A DNA stretch of 38,358 nt, taken from the IMG/VR virus record IMGVR_UViG_3300036719_000354, positions 1 through 38,358 of that record; one strand, 5' to 3'. The position numbers and the translations under genes were made by a program. Shown here piece after piece: positions 5,279-11,865 of this stretch. How positions within the stretch are numbered: the first letter of the stretch is position 1; every line of letters begins with the position of its first letter. The DNA is from a virus. The notes below the pieces were generated by a model. The model was not told the origin of the DNA. It made no database searches and saw only the letters and a list, made by a program, of their open reading frames with translations.

Positions 5279-5631
5279 TGACGCTACCTGATAAGCGTTG
5301 GCACGCAGAGGGCAACTGTAATGGACACCCTGACCCTGACCTATGGCATTACGAGAACTCTATCCACGCAGACGAACAGAAACTTCAAGTCTTGCGTAGC
5401 GTTGAAGCAATTACCTTATGCCGTACTTGCCCAGTCAAAGAGTTGTGTCTTAAGGAAGGATTAGAGCAAGAGAACGTGCAATTCTGGGGTGGATGGGGCA
5501 CCATCTGGGGTGGAATGCTTACCTCAGAGCGGTATAAACTACTCAAGCATAGAGATAATGAGAAGATTGTTACCTCAGAACAGCGACACAGACGAGATGT
5601 TCGCAAGAAACTTGCTAAACTTTACGGATGA
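5278..5631 (+). CDS. whiB: WhiB-like iron-sulfur transcription regulator
   Basis: A 117-residue Wbl protein. Four cysteines, Cys14, 48, 51 and 57 (the CRTCPVKELC block), match the [4Fe-4S] ligand pattern of WhiB, followed by the G(V/I)WGG-type turn (GTIWGGML, 74-81) and a basic C-terminal tail (EQRHRRDVRKKLAKLYG). Wbl proteins bind the principal sigma factor sigma-A and reprogram promoters; phage copies are known in mycobacteriophages and freshwater actinophages. It is coupled upstream (TAATG) and overlaps the lysozyme-like gene downstream by 4 nt. Strong marker of an actinobacterial host. Confidence 0.95.
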   Translation: MTLPDKRWHAEGNCNGHPDPDLWHYENSIHADEQKLQVLRSVEAITLCRTCPVKELCLKEGLEQENVQFWGGWGTIWGGMLTSERYKLLKHRDNEKIVTSEQRHRRDVRKKLAKLYG

Positions 5632-6041
5632 GAAAACGAGCGATAGTCCTATCAACGTTGATAGTAGTAGCCCTGATAACACCAATGACGCACAACGTCG
5701 GAGTAAGGGTTGAAGTAGTACCCAAGGAACACACCAGAACTAAGGCTACTATGGAAGAGAAGCGAGCCAATAAGATACTGGCTATGCGATACGCCAAAGC
5801 AGGGTGGGATTGGGACTTAAGACAGAGGCAGTGCATCTATAAGTTGTTCACTAAGGAGTCAAGGTTTGACCACTTAGCCAAGAACCAGCAAGGAAGCAGT
5901 GCATTCGGTATCGCACAGATGCTCAAAGAAACCAGCAAAGACCCAGCAATTCAACTACTTAAGGCGTATAAATATATCGTCCACCGCTACGGCACACCCT
6001 GCAAAGCGTGGAACCACAGTCAGCGCAAAGGATGGTACTGA
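5628..6041 (+). CDS. Secreted lysozyme-like (SLT-type) cell-wall hydrolase, 137 aa
   Basis: An N-terminal signal or anchor (MRKRAIVLSTLIVVALITPM) precedes a C-terminal lytic-transglycosylase-like domain: LFTKESRFDHLAKN (Glu77 the likely catalytic acid), SSAFGIAQM at about 90-98 and the terminal YGTPCKAWNHSQRKGWY typical of actinobacterial SLT/aggregation-factor domains. Cys69 and Cys125 may pair. It overlaps whiB by ATGA, so it belongs to the early operon and not to the lysis cassette. Possible jobs are superinfection exclusion or wall remodelling (inference). Confidence 0.8.
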   Translation: MRKRAIVLSTLIVVALITPMTHNVGVRVEVVPKEHTRTKATMEEKRANKILAMRYAKAGWDWDLRQRQCIYKLFTKESRFDHLAKNQQGSSAFGIAQMLKETSKDPAIQLLKAYKYIVHRYGTPCKAWNHSQRKGWY

Positions 6042-6238
6042 TGCTAGACCTAACAGGCACACCTATTTTTACCTGCATATGTGGATGCAAGATGTTTGTT
6101 GTTACAGTTATGTGGGATGAAGAGACAAGAGAAGTATCTTGGTATGACTTAAGACAGCAATGCAAAGAGTGTGGCGCAATCAGCACCGCACCTACACCGA
6201 TAGATTGGAAGGATGAAGATGTCACACAAAAAATTTAA
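6041..6238 (+). CDS. Zinc-ribbon protein, 65 aa
   Basis: Start ATG at 6041 overlaps the upstream TGA. Cysteines CICGC (12-16) and CKEC (about 42-45) form a ribbon around a beta segment (KMFVVTVMWDEETREVSWYD). DLRQQ is encoded by a CTTAAGACA copy. Extending to an upstream GTG would intrude on the lysozyme-like gene. Family not recognised. Confidence 0.65.
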   Translation: MLDLTGTPIFTCICGCKMFVVTVMWDEETREVSWYDLRQQCKECGAISTAPTPIDWKDEDVTQKI

Positions 6239-6350
6239 GAGGTTCTGGTTAATTTACGGAAGAATCTCAGGGTTTGCATTAGGGTTTAATGTAGATAGGT
6301 ATTCTGCTACTGTTGATTTAGGGTTCTGGTACATAGGATTTGAGTTCTGA
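6219..6350 (+). CDS. Aromatic-rich microprotein, 43 aa
   Basis: MSHKKFKRFWLIYGRISGFA followed by LGFNVDRYSATVDLGFWYIGFEF. The pattern of alternating hydrophobic and aromatic residues ending in GFEF is common in small phage proteins of unknown role. It overlaps the upstream gene by 20 nt and the next start as TGATG. Confidence 0.55.
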   Translation: MSHKKFKRFWLIYGRISGFALGFNVDRYSATVDLGFWYIGFEF

Positions 6351-6523
6351 TGCCAACATACGAGTATCGTTGCAATAAATGTATGAGCCTTACCATCTTA
6401 AGTCGTAAGGTAGAAGAACGAGATGAAGAAGTCAGTTGCATTTGTGGACATAGGTCTACTAGAATATACAACACACCAGCCATCCGCTTTAATGGTAGCG
6501 GATTCTATTCAACAGGAGGATAA
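6350..6523 (+). CDS. FmdB-type zinc-ribbon protein, 57 aa
   Basis: MPTYEYRCNKCMSLTI begins exactly like FmdB-family proteins (MPTYEYRCxxCG), and a second knuckle CICGH follows at about 31-35. It ends RFNGSGFYSTGG, the usual glycine-rich family terminus. The family is a small zinc ribbon annotated as a putative regulator, with no firm mechanism known. The TAA at 6523 is just before the Shine-Dalgarno-driven start at 6525. The frame is short but the match is distinctive. Confidence 0.75.
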   Translation: MPTYEYRCNKCMSLTILSRKVEERDEEVSCICGHRSTRIYNTPAIRFNGSGFYSTGG

Positions 6524-6524
6524 G

Positions 6525-6680
6525 ATGTGCAACGTATGTGACAATGGTGGATGCTCAGCGTGCCAGCCAAAGAATGAAACACTTCAGTTTGCCAGCGCAA
6601 AAGAGATAGAAGAATTCTACGACACCTATTCAGAGGCTATGTATGTAGACCCAGGTGAGATGGACTTGCCTAATGCGTAA
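6525..6680 (+). CDS. Cysteine-cluster microprotein, 51 aa
   Basis: MCNVCDNGGCSACQPKNETL carries four cysteines at residues 2, 5, 10 and 13, enough for one zinc or iron-sulfur site, then an acidic helical tail. The start is fixed by a strong AGGAGG-type Shine-Dalgarno (about 6514-6519) inside the end of the FmdB-like gene. An upstream in-frame ATG would overlap FmdB fully and is not preferred. Confidence 0.62.
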   Translation: MCNVCDNGGCSACQPKNETLQFASAKEIEEFYDTYSEAMYVDPGEMDLPNA

Positions 6681-6783
6681 GTTTTTAATAGCCATAGCAC
6701 CAGTATTAATACCAGCCTTATTCTTCGCTGCTTACATTGGTATCTTCTGTGCTGTCTACCTCATCATCTTGACTGTCGGGTAA
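6673..6783 (+). CDS. Putative membrane peptide, 36 aa
   Basis: MRKFLIAIAPVLIPALFFAA is followed by a continuous hydrophobic stretch (YIGIFCAVYLIILTVG), one or two spans. It overlaps the upstream gene by 8 nt and its 3' part is antisense to the end of the sigma-like gene (6718-6783). Position and composition suit a real small membrane peptide, but its shortness leaves doubt. Confidence 0.42.
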   Translation: MRKFLIAIAPVLIPALFFAAYIGIFCAVYLIILTVG

Positions 6784-7395
6784 GTCGTAGTCATTGTAAG
6801 GCTTATGCCCACCCAGTTTACGAATCAATCTATTTAATGCACGCTTGTATCTCATACGAGATGCGTCTTCAGACGGAAGACTTAAGACATTAGCAATCTC
6901 TTTGAAGTCCATTGCTTCGCCGTGGCGTACGAATATCAAGCGTCTATCTTCTTTGTTTAGTTTGTAATAAGCAGCATCAATCTCTAACATTAGAACCATC
7001 AAGTTACCACCTTCGTTAGGTGCAGATGGTCGCCCAACTCTGCCGAGGTTTAACTTATGTTGTACGCCATACTCTTGTCTTAAGACAGCAGGAAGAATTG
7101 CTTCAATAACTTCGGGCGCATAGTAATACAAGTCAGTTATATCATAGCCAACACTCTTTGCTTTCCAACGTTGGCAGTAATCAATAGCCTGATTGCGTAG
7201 GCTACGATAGATTAGATTCTTTGCATCACGTTCACCGATTGCTTCCCACTCTTTTAACTTATTAGGATGCTCAGCAAACCACAACCATAGTGCCTGTCTT
7301 AAGTCGGGAACTTCTACCATATCAAACTTCTTATGGTACTCAAGGGCTACGGAATCTACTACGTACTCCCACTTCTTGACTTCTTCCCAGTTCAT
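6718..7395 (-). CDS. Sigma-70-like factor, 225 aa
   Basis: Residues about 55-105 (AKNLIYRSLRNQAIDYCQRWKAKSVGYDITDLYYYAPEVIEAILP) resemble the helical region 2 of sigma-70 factors, and 147-195 (NKEDRRLIFVRHGEAMDFKEIANVLSLPSEDASRMRYKRALNRLIRKL) is a good region-4 helix-turn-helix. The tail is highly acidic. This type is found in actinophages. It is the last gene of the replication operon and would suit switching host polymerase to late promoters (inference). The start overlaps the upstream stop. Confidence 0.75.
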   Translation of the reverse strand: MNWEEVKKWEYVVDSVALEYHKKFDMVEVPDLRQALWLWFAEHPNKLKEWEAIGERDAKNLIYRSLRNQAIDYCQRWKAKSVGYDITDLYYYAPEVIEAILPAVLRQEYGVQHKLNLGRVGRPSAPNEGGNLMVLMLEIDAAYYKLNKEDRRLIFVRHGEAMDFKEIANVLSLPSEDASRMRYKRALNRLIRKLGGHKPYNDYDLPDSQDDEVDSTEDTNVSSEE

Positions 7396-7778
7396 TTAAT
7401 CTGTGTTCCCCATTCTAATTTGAGGAAGCCAACTGATTTCATTTTGTTATTCTTATTAGCAAACTCTGTTGTTGTAGGTAGCCACTTCTCTGCCCACTCT
7501 ATCTGTGGCACAGAGTCTAACTTAAAAGACCACACGCCTTCAGGCGTAGAGTTAATGTAGTAAGCAGCAAACGCCAACTTCTCTGACTCAGCCATAAGAT
7601 AATCATACTTTGCTTGTTCAATAAGTAAGTCAGGGTAATGGGTGTGTCGTGACTTAAGTTCTATAAACATACCTTGCTCTTGACTAGTGCAATCAAAGCC
7701 GTCGTAAGTATCTGGGGAACGTTCTAGGTCTGGAAAGAACTCTGTCTTAAGCCAGTCAAATAGTTCCTGTTCTTTCAC
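7392..7778 (-). CDS. Putative PD-(D/E)XK endonuclease, 128 aa
   Basis: The motif YDGFDCTSQEQGMFIELKSR (Asp26, Glu40, Lys42) followed by a conserved helix (YPDLLIEQAKYDYLMA) matches the minimal catalytic core of PD-(D/E)XK nucleases. The length suits a small phage nuclease. Its substrate cannot be inferred. Overlaps the sigma-like gene by 4 nt and the upstream gene by 4 nt, so the operon is tightly coupled. Confidence 0.62.
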   Translation of the reverse strand: MKEQELFDWLKTEFFPDLERSPDTYDGFDCTSQEQGMFIELKSRHTHYPDLLIEQAKYDYLMAESEKLAFAAYYINSTPEGVWSFKLDSVPQIEWAEKWLPTTTEFANKNNKMKSVGFLKLEWGTQIK

Positions 7779-8161
7779 TCATTATCCCACTTACCTCTTA
7801 AGACTAACAATCCAATGATTGCATAGTTCGCCATATCCTTGAAGGAATCTTCAAGTGATTCGTGTTCAGGGGATGCACCACTATCAATTAAATTATTGAT
7901 GCGTGCCAACTTGTCGTGCATTCGTACACGCAGTCCATTGATGGCACCGCCAGGGGCTTGGGAAATATTCTTCGGACCATAATCCTTGTGCTTGCTCAAC
8001 AATAATTCGTTGAGTTCCTTACTTAAGTTGGAAAGATTTACTTCAAGGTGGAGTTCCCGTGCAACAATGGAATCTTTAGAGTAACGATTAGGAAGGAACC
8101 TTCCTTGTCGTACGCTGTCACTTTCAAACCCAAACCTGTTAGATACTGAATAATCTGCCAT
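7775..8161 (-). CDS. DUF1599 / nucleotide-modification-associated domain protein, 128 aa
   Basis: Residues about 57-125 (KHKDYGPKNISQAPGGAINGLRVRMHDKLARINNL, then LEDSFKDMANYAIIGLLVLRGKW) match the all-helical DUF1599 family, which has been linked by genome context to nucleotide or base modification and resembles MazG/dUTPase-type folds. The N-terminal 55 residues are less recognisable. An in-frame CTTAAG occurs as NLSKEL. Confidence 0.72.
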   Translation of the reverse strand: MADYSVSNRFGFESDSVRQGRFLPNRYSKDSIVARELHLEVNLSNLSKELNELLLSKHKDYGPKNISQAPGGAINGLRVRMHDKLARINNLIDSGASPEHESLEDSFKDMANYAIIGLLVLRGKWDNE

Positions 8162-8167
8162 TGTTCT

Positions 8168-8524
8168 TCACGCTCCGCTTTCGTCATTAGGCTCGTCCTT
8201 TTCTAATAGTTCCTTGAGGCTATCATCAAACCGCAACATCTCGGTACTGACAACCATTTCCTCAATCAACTCTTCAAGAACTTCCTGCGAATGTTCTGCA
8301 GCAAATAGTGTAACATAAGTAGACTGGGCTATCTTTCTGATTTGTTCTGGGTCATCCGAGTTTTCGTACATAAATCTAAGCAGTGACCCTATCTGTAATC
8401 TATACCCATTGGGCAGGATTAATGATGGGTTGAATTCGTCCTCATCTTCAGGGGTATTGTGGTCTACTAATTCAAAGGCATCCTCAAAGTGTTCACCACA
8501 TTCATCACAAATGTATTCATCCAT
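8168..8524 (-). CDS. Zinc-finger protein, 118 aa
   Basis: The N terminus MDEYICDECGEHFEDAFELV then DHN forms a C2H2-like finger (Cys6, Cys9 and a His near 22); the remainder is acidic and helical, likely an oligomerisation domain. Located immediately after the Toprim primase gene (8-nt overlap), so a role as a replication accessory or transcription factor is plausible but unproven. Confidence 0.65.
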   Translation of the reverse strand: MDEYICDECGEHFEDAFELVDHNTPEDEDEFNPSLILPNGYRLQIGSLLRFMYENSDDPEQIRKIAQSTYVTLFAAEHSQEVLEELIEEMVVSTEMLRFDDSLKELLEKDEPNDESGA

Positions 8525-9140
8525 TAGAAGATACCTTGGCTAGAAGAAACTCAGGTCCTTCTGACACATACACCGAATTAACATCCTCTCCGTCGGGGAG
8601 TTGAACGATAGTAACTGGCAGTTCTCTGGCAAGACTACGGGCAAACTCTGTCCCTGGCTGGTCGCCATCAGCAAAGACGAACACTCGTTCAAAGTCTGCC
8701 AGCAATCGTGTGTAGTGCTTCTTCCAACTGTTCGCACCTGGTACTCCAACACAAGGAATCCCAATGCAAGAAGACATAGTAAGGGTATCAAGTTCACCTT
8801 CGCACACTCCTATAAAATCGCCAGCACGTTCAACATCTAACACGTTATACATCTTGGTCTCTGCTCCAGTAAGACCCATATACTTTGGTTCTACTGCTGG
8901 ATTAAGAGAACGAAAACGTAAATCAACAACCCCACTTTTAGTAATGTAGGGAATAGAGAGTCGTCCGACAAAGGCTTCGTGTCCTGTCTCAGGTTCTACG
9001 ACTACGCCTAATCGCGCCAGACGTGCTACCTCCAGAGGAATTCCTCTTTGCTTTAGGTAGGCTTCCGCCTGATAAATGTTTTCCGCGTACTTCTCCGTGG
9101 CTTTCCCCAGTAATTCCTTCTGCAAAACGCTTTGCTTCAT
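8517..9140 (-). CDS. DnaG-type primase, Toprim (catalytic) part
   Basis: The Toprim core is clear: VCEGELDTL (Glu114 general base), VGVPGANSW, FERVFVFADGDQPG (Asp158 and Asp160 metal ligands) and LPDGEDVNSVYV. The N-terminal EAYLKQRGIPLEVARLARLG is the usual linker preceding the catalytic core. The CHC2 zinc finger is in the +1-offset upstream gene, overlapping 152 bp. A GACAGGAGA motif lies at 9153-9161, 13 nt before this ATG, so independent initiation is possible; a fused product by frameshifting is the alternative. It synthesises RNA primers for phage replication. Confidence 0.85.
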   Translation of the reverse strand: MKQSVLQKELLGKATEKYAENIYQAEAYLKQRGIPLEVARLARLGVVVEPETGHEAFVGRLSIPYITKSGVVDLRFRSLNPAVEPKYMGLTGAETKMYNVLDVERAGDFIGVCEGELDTLTMSSCIGIPCVGVPGANSWKKHYTRLLADFERVFVFADGDQPGTEFARSLARELPVTIVQLPDGEDVNSVYVSEGPEFLLAKVSSNG

Positions 9141-9369
9141 AGATACTCATACTCTCCTGTCTGCATATAATTTGGATACTGTTACCTTGCACTCCACAAG
9201 CGAAACAAATGAAGATGTTTTTGTCAAGGTTTGCACTCCCTGACTGGTGCGTGTCAGAATGGAATGGACACTTAAGGTTGACTTGACCGTGGTTACTACG
9301 TAACCTTGCGCCGTAGTGTTCAAGTACTGCCTTGATGGAAGGCAAGTCATTGTCAATTTTTATCACCAT
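8989..9369 (-). CDS. DnaG-type primase, CHC2 zinc-finger part
   Basis: LKCPFHSDTHQSGSANLDKN followed by IFICFACGVQG is the CHC2 zinc-binding domain of DnaG primases (Cys34, His37, Cys55, Cys58), which reads template sequence. SIYEAKRFAEGITG is the normal continuation, but after about residue 85 the frame yields a low-complexity Ser/Gly/Arg tail (HGEVRGKHLSGGSLPKAKRN) that looks like out-of-frame translation of the Toprim linker. The gene is therefore either a stand-alone finger or the first half of a split or frameshifted primase. Confidence 0.8.
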   Translation of the reverse strand: MVIKIDNDLPSIKAVLEHYGARLRSNHGQVNLKCPFHSDTHQSGSANLDKNIFICFACGVQGNSIQIICRQESMSIYEAKRFAEGITGESHGEVRGKHLSGGSLPKAKRNSSGGSTSGAIRRSRRT

Positions 9370-9697
9370 ACCCTGCTTCCCGTAGTAGCCATACTAAATC
9401 TTCACCTCTAAGTAAGGTTACCCAATCACCAACTGACTTCTCACCTTGACCATTCAGTCTTAAGACTACAACTCCAAGGTCACCCTTGTCTCTGTCTTTA
9501 AGTTGAGCAATAGCAGCAGCAGGATTGAATCCTGTACGTGCCTTTACCTCCCAGTCAATGCCCACCGTACCAGTAATATCACTACCACTACGTCCAGCAC
9601 CAGTAGATTCCGCGTAAGGGAATCCATTCTCCGCCAGAAAGTTAGCCCAAACCTTTTGGCTTCGGTACCCTCTGTGCTTTCTGGATTGGCTTGGCAC
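9353..9697 (-). CDS. Holliday-junction-resolvase-like nuclease, 114 aa
   Basis: RSGSDITGTVGIDWEVKART (Asp40, Glu50, Lys52) is the PD-(D/E)XK core seen in small actinophage nucleases annotated as Holliday junction resolvases. It would cut branched DNA during replication or before packaging. It overlaps the CHC2 primase gene by 17 nt and abuts the upstream gene at 9698. Confidence 0.7.
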   Translation of the reverse strand: MPSQSRKHRGYRSQKVWANFLAENGFPYAESTGAGRSGSDITGTVGIDWEVKARTGFNPAAAIAQLKDRDKGDLGVVVLRLNGQGEKSVGDWVTLLRGEDLVWLLREAGYGDKN

Positions 9698-9901
9698 TTA
9701 AGACGCACTCTTGTCCTTGTTCAGGATGCGTACTGCCCAATCTAATCCAGCGTTGAGTCCATCAGTCCACTCATCTGTGACTGGTACCTTGGCTGCCTGA
9801 ATCTTTTCAACTAATGCAGCAATCTCACCCTTAACCTGAAGCAATACAAACGCACGCATCTCTTGTGTTGTGTCGTCTTCTTCTTCTCTAATCATAATCA
9901 C
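9698..9901 (-). CDS. Small helical acidic protein, 67 aa
   Basis: Predicted to be nearly all helix (TQEMRAFVLLQVKGEIAALVEKIQAAKVPVTDEWTDGLNAGLDWAVRIL) with an acidic N terminus. Similar small proteins occur beside actinophage helicase and resolvase genes. No function recognised. Overlaps the helicase gene by 4 nt. Confidence 0.68.
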   Translation of the reverse strand: MIMIREEEDDTTQEMRAFVLLQVKGEIAALVEKIQAAKVPVTDEWTDGLNAGLDWAVRILNKDKSAS

Positions 9902-10680
9902 GCACTCTCTGGTATGTCGTCCATATACATATATTCAGGATTGAATGCTAACCAAACGTTAAGGTTTGCATTAGCATCAGCCCTTCCGTATCTATTCTTT
10001 ACAGGTGCTAAAGCCATAGATGTACCAACCACCCCAAGTGTACAGATAAGAGCAGGTAACTGCGCCACTTTACCTTGGAGGGCACTTCTAGGTTGACAAG
10101 GATTGCCTTGAACAGCCTCAGAAGTATGATGGAGCACAATGATAGCAGCGTTAGTGTCACGAGCAAGGAACTTTAACTCCTTCATAATCGCACGCATTGA
10201 TGCGAACTCTTCGCCACCATCAGTAGCAATGTCCATTAGATTATCTACAAAGATAGCAACAGGTGGACAACCCCATAGTTCTTCAAAGGCTTGAACCTCT
10301 TCATCAATATCTTGTAGTGATGGACTAGATTCAAATGACCAGACAACGTGGGCACCCTTAGCAAGGGTAGCCTTAGTCCAGCCAATATCATTCTGCAACA
10401 TATGCTCAACATCAGTTTGATTCTTACCACTAATCATTGATGCAAGACGCATTGCCATTGTGTGAGCGTTGGTATCTGCAGAAATATACAGAGTGGGAAC
10501 TCTCATCTTAAGGGCTAAAGCCAGTGCCAGAGTGGACTTTCCCACACCTGGGGTACCAGCAAGCATAGAGACTTCTGCTCTACGAAATATAATCTTATTG
10601 TTATCTAATGCTTTGAACACAGAGGGCAATGGTTCTCCACCAATGTCTGCTCTGCCTACGCTACGGGTTAATGTTCTCAT
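9898..10680 (-). CDS. DnaB/RecA-like replicative helicase, 260 aa
   Basis: Walker A GTPGVGKST (42-50), Walker B VAIFVDNLMD (141-150) and the RecA-fold strand IIVLHHTSE (180-188) with the glutamine loop PCQPRSALQG identify a RecA-fold hexameric ATPase of the DnaB-like phage helicase type. It lacks the usual DnaB N-terminal primase-binding domain and is shorter than DnaB. It unwinds the fork for the co-operonic primase. The leader has the sequence CTTAAGACAGGAGCG just before the start and a stable hairpin upstream. Confidence 0.87.
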   Translation of the reverse strand: MRTLTRSVGRADIGGEPLPSVFKALDNNKIIFRRAEVSMLAGTPGVGKSTLALALALKMRVPTLYISADTNAHTMAMRLASMISGKNQTDVEHMLQNDIGWTKATLAKGAHVVWSFESSPSLQDIDEEVQAFEELWGCPPVAIFVDNLMDIATDGGEEFASMRAIMKELKFLARDTNAAIIVLHHTSEAVQGNPCQPRSALQGKVAQLPALICTLGVVGTSMALAPVKNRYGRADANANLNVWLAFNPEYMYMDDIPESA

Positions 10681-10683
10681 ATC

Positions 10684-10697
10684 GCTCCTGTCTTAAG
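10684..10697 (-). promoter_or_regulatory. Start-associated sequence on the minus strand, helicase leader
   Basis: CTTAAGACAGGAGC read on the minus strand, ending 3 nt before the helicase ATG at 10680. The same motif as in the rightward early operon is used in this leftward operon. Confidence 0.8.
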
Positions 10698-10703
10698 TTG
10701 GAA

Positions 10704-10738
10704 GAGGGGTAATTAACTTCCCCTTATAACTACCCCTC
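10704..10738 (-). other. Hairpin in helicase leader
   Basis: GAGGGGTA and TACCCCTC (10704-10711 and 10731-10738 on the plus strand) form an 8-bp stem with an A/T-rich loop, between the stop of the upstream gene and the helicase start-associated motif. It could be an attenuator, processing site or weak terminator within the operon. Confidence 0.55.
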
Positions 10739-10749
10739 CACCAATTCTG

Positions 10750-11142
10750 TTAGTTAACTGGCTTGCACTGGTCTGCGCCTTGTGGTTGTGGACAAGACCA
10801 GAACGCATAAGGTTGACCAGTTTTCTTTGACACTCCACTACGGAAAATGCGTGCACCGTGTACACAAGTAGGGCTACTGCTTAGCGTACCTGACGCTACC
10901 GCTGGCTGGGAGGGAGCGAAGGATGTGGATTGCGGAGTGCTTGGAGTTGAAGATGGTGTCCCCAAAGGGGCTGCGTTATATGCACCAACAACCAATCGTT
11001 GTACTGCTGCAATCTGTGATGAGTAATCACCAATACCTTCTAGCAATACGCTGAGTTCATCAGCAGTATTAGCACGAACGTTAATCATATCTCCCGCAGG
11101 AGTCTTATAAGAAACCTGTAGTTTCCAATCTTCGTTACTCAC
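10750..11142 (-). CDS. Small conserved protein with C-terminal zinc-ribbon-like motif, 130 aa
   Basis: The N-terminal fold (WKLQVSYKTPAGDMINVRANTADELSVLLEGI) is followed by a Pro/Ser/Thr linker (about 58-92) and a C-terminal cysteine motif (CVHGARIFRSGVSKKTGQPY, then AFWSCPQPQGADQCKPVN) that looks like a DNA-binding ribbon. Its place between nuclease and helicase genes suggests a single-stranded-DNA-binding or recombination accessory role, which is inference. Start is GTG at 11142, with GGAGG 6 nt upstream. Confidence 0.65.
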   Translation of the reverse strand: MSNEDWKLQVSYKTPAGDMINVRANTADELSVLLEGIGDYSSQIAAVQRLVVGAYNAAPLGTPSSTPSTPQSTSFAPSQPAVASGTLSSSPTCVHGARIFRSGVSKKTGQPYAFWSCPQPQGADQCKPVN

Positions 11143-11263
11143 TTGCTTCCTCCTTTGCTGGTGGCAAATTGCCTAGCAATTGACGTGCTTCGTTTAGTGT
11201 GATTAGTTTCAAGTCGTGGGCAACAATGATGTCCTGACCTGAGATGTTGTAATTGATTGACAT
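11135..11263 (-). CDS. Small hypothetical protein, 42 aa
   Basis: MSINYNISGQDIIVAHDLKL followed by ITLNEARQLLGNLPPAKEEASE. The start overlaps the stop of the RecB-type nuclease as TAATG, and the end contains the GGAGG Shine-Dalgarno of the next gene, which starts 8 nt before its stop. An 80-aa reading in another frame across the same DNA is not supported. Confidence 0.6.
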   Translation of the reverse strand: MSINYNISGQDIIVAHDLKLITLNEARQLLGNLPPAKEEASE

Positions 11264-11865
11264 TATTTCTCTTTCGTAAATTCGCAGTGCTCCGTGAGTC
11301 CACAGAAACTGCAACTGGATAGGTTCGGTAAGAATACACCAGCCTTGCGGGACTTATCAAATCCCGACACCATATACTCAAGCATAGGCAGGTTGTATCT
11401 ACTTAGGTCAATCATTTCTCCTGTCCCCGCGTCGCGGGACATCCAGTAGTTTCCTAGATTGACTTCTACTCCTAGCGTCTGCTCTATACCGACTTTGTAA
11501 AAGCCAAGTTGTAGGTCAGATGTAGGTCTACGCGCTGATGTCTTAAGGTCAATGATGACAAGTTTTCCATTCACCTCAAACACGCGGTCAATCACCATCT
11601 TTACAGGTACACCTGCAATGACAGGATTGAGTTCTAGTTCAATGGCTCTCGCCCCTTGAGCAGTGGTCCAGATTTTCCACTCAGGATTATTTCTGCGCCA
11701 CATAATGTACTGCTCTACCCAGATAGGACCTTGGTCATTCCACCAGTTAGCATCTTCTCTACCAGGGTTAGCCTTCGTTGCTCTTCCAGCAACTCGTGCA
11801 TTAGTTAGGTCAAGACCTTCGGTCTCTTTCTTCCAAGCATCTTTCCATAACTTAACACTAGTCAT
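11263..11865 (-). CDS. RecB/Cas4-like PD-(D/E)XK exonuclease, C-terminal part, 200 aa
   Basis: Contains the catalytic core of RecB-family nucleases: ELELNPVIAGVPVKMVIDRV (Asp93), LVIIDLKTS (Asp106, Lys108), QLGFY (about 119-123), and a C-terminal cysteine group (Cys185, Cys188, Cys194) that may help hold an iron-sulfur cluster as in Cas4/AddB-type nucleases. The N-terminal substrate-binding part is in the upstream 62-aa frame, offset by +1. The start used is ATG 11865, which overlaps the upstream TAG by 8 nt. A GACAGGAGA followed by ATG lies inside at about 11414-11424. Confidence 0.78.
   Translation of the reverse strand: MTSVKLWKDAWKKETEGLDLTNARVAGRATKANPGREDANWWNDQGPIWVEQYIMWRRNNPEWKIWTTAQGARAIELELNPVIAGVPVKMVIDRVFEVNGKLVIIDLKTSARRPTSDLQLGFYKVGIEQTLGVEVNLGNYWMSRDAGTGEMIDLSRYNLPMLEYMVSGFDKSRKAGVFLPNLSSCSFCGLTEHCEFTKEK

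Noticed and set aside
11139-11381. 80-codon minus-strand frame between nuclease and the 130-aa gene
   Set aside because: Overlaps the C-terminal cysteine domain of the nuclease and the better-supported 42-codon gene, which has overlapping stop/start signals at both ends.
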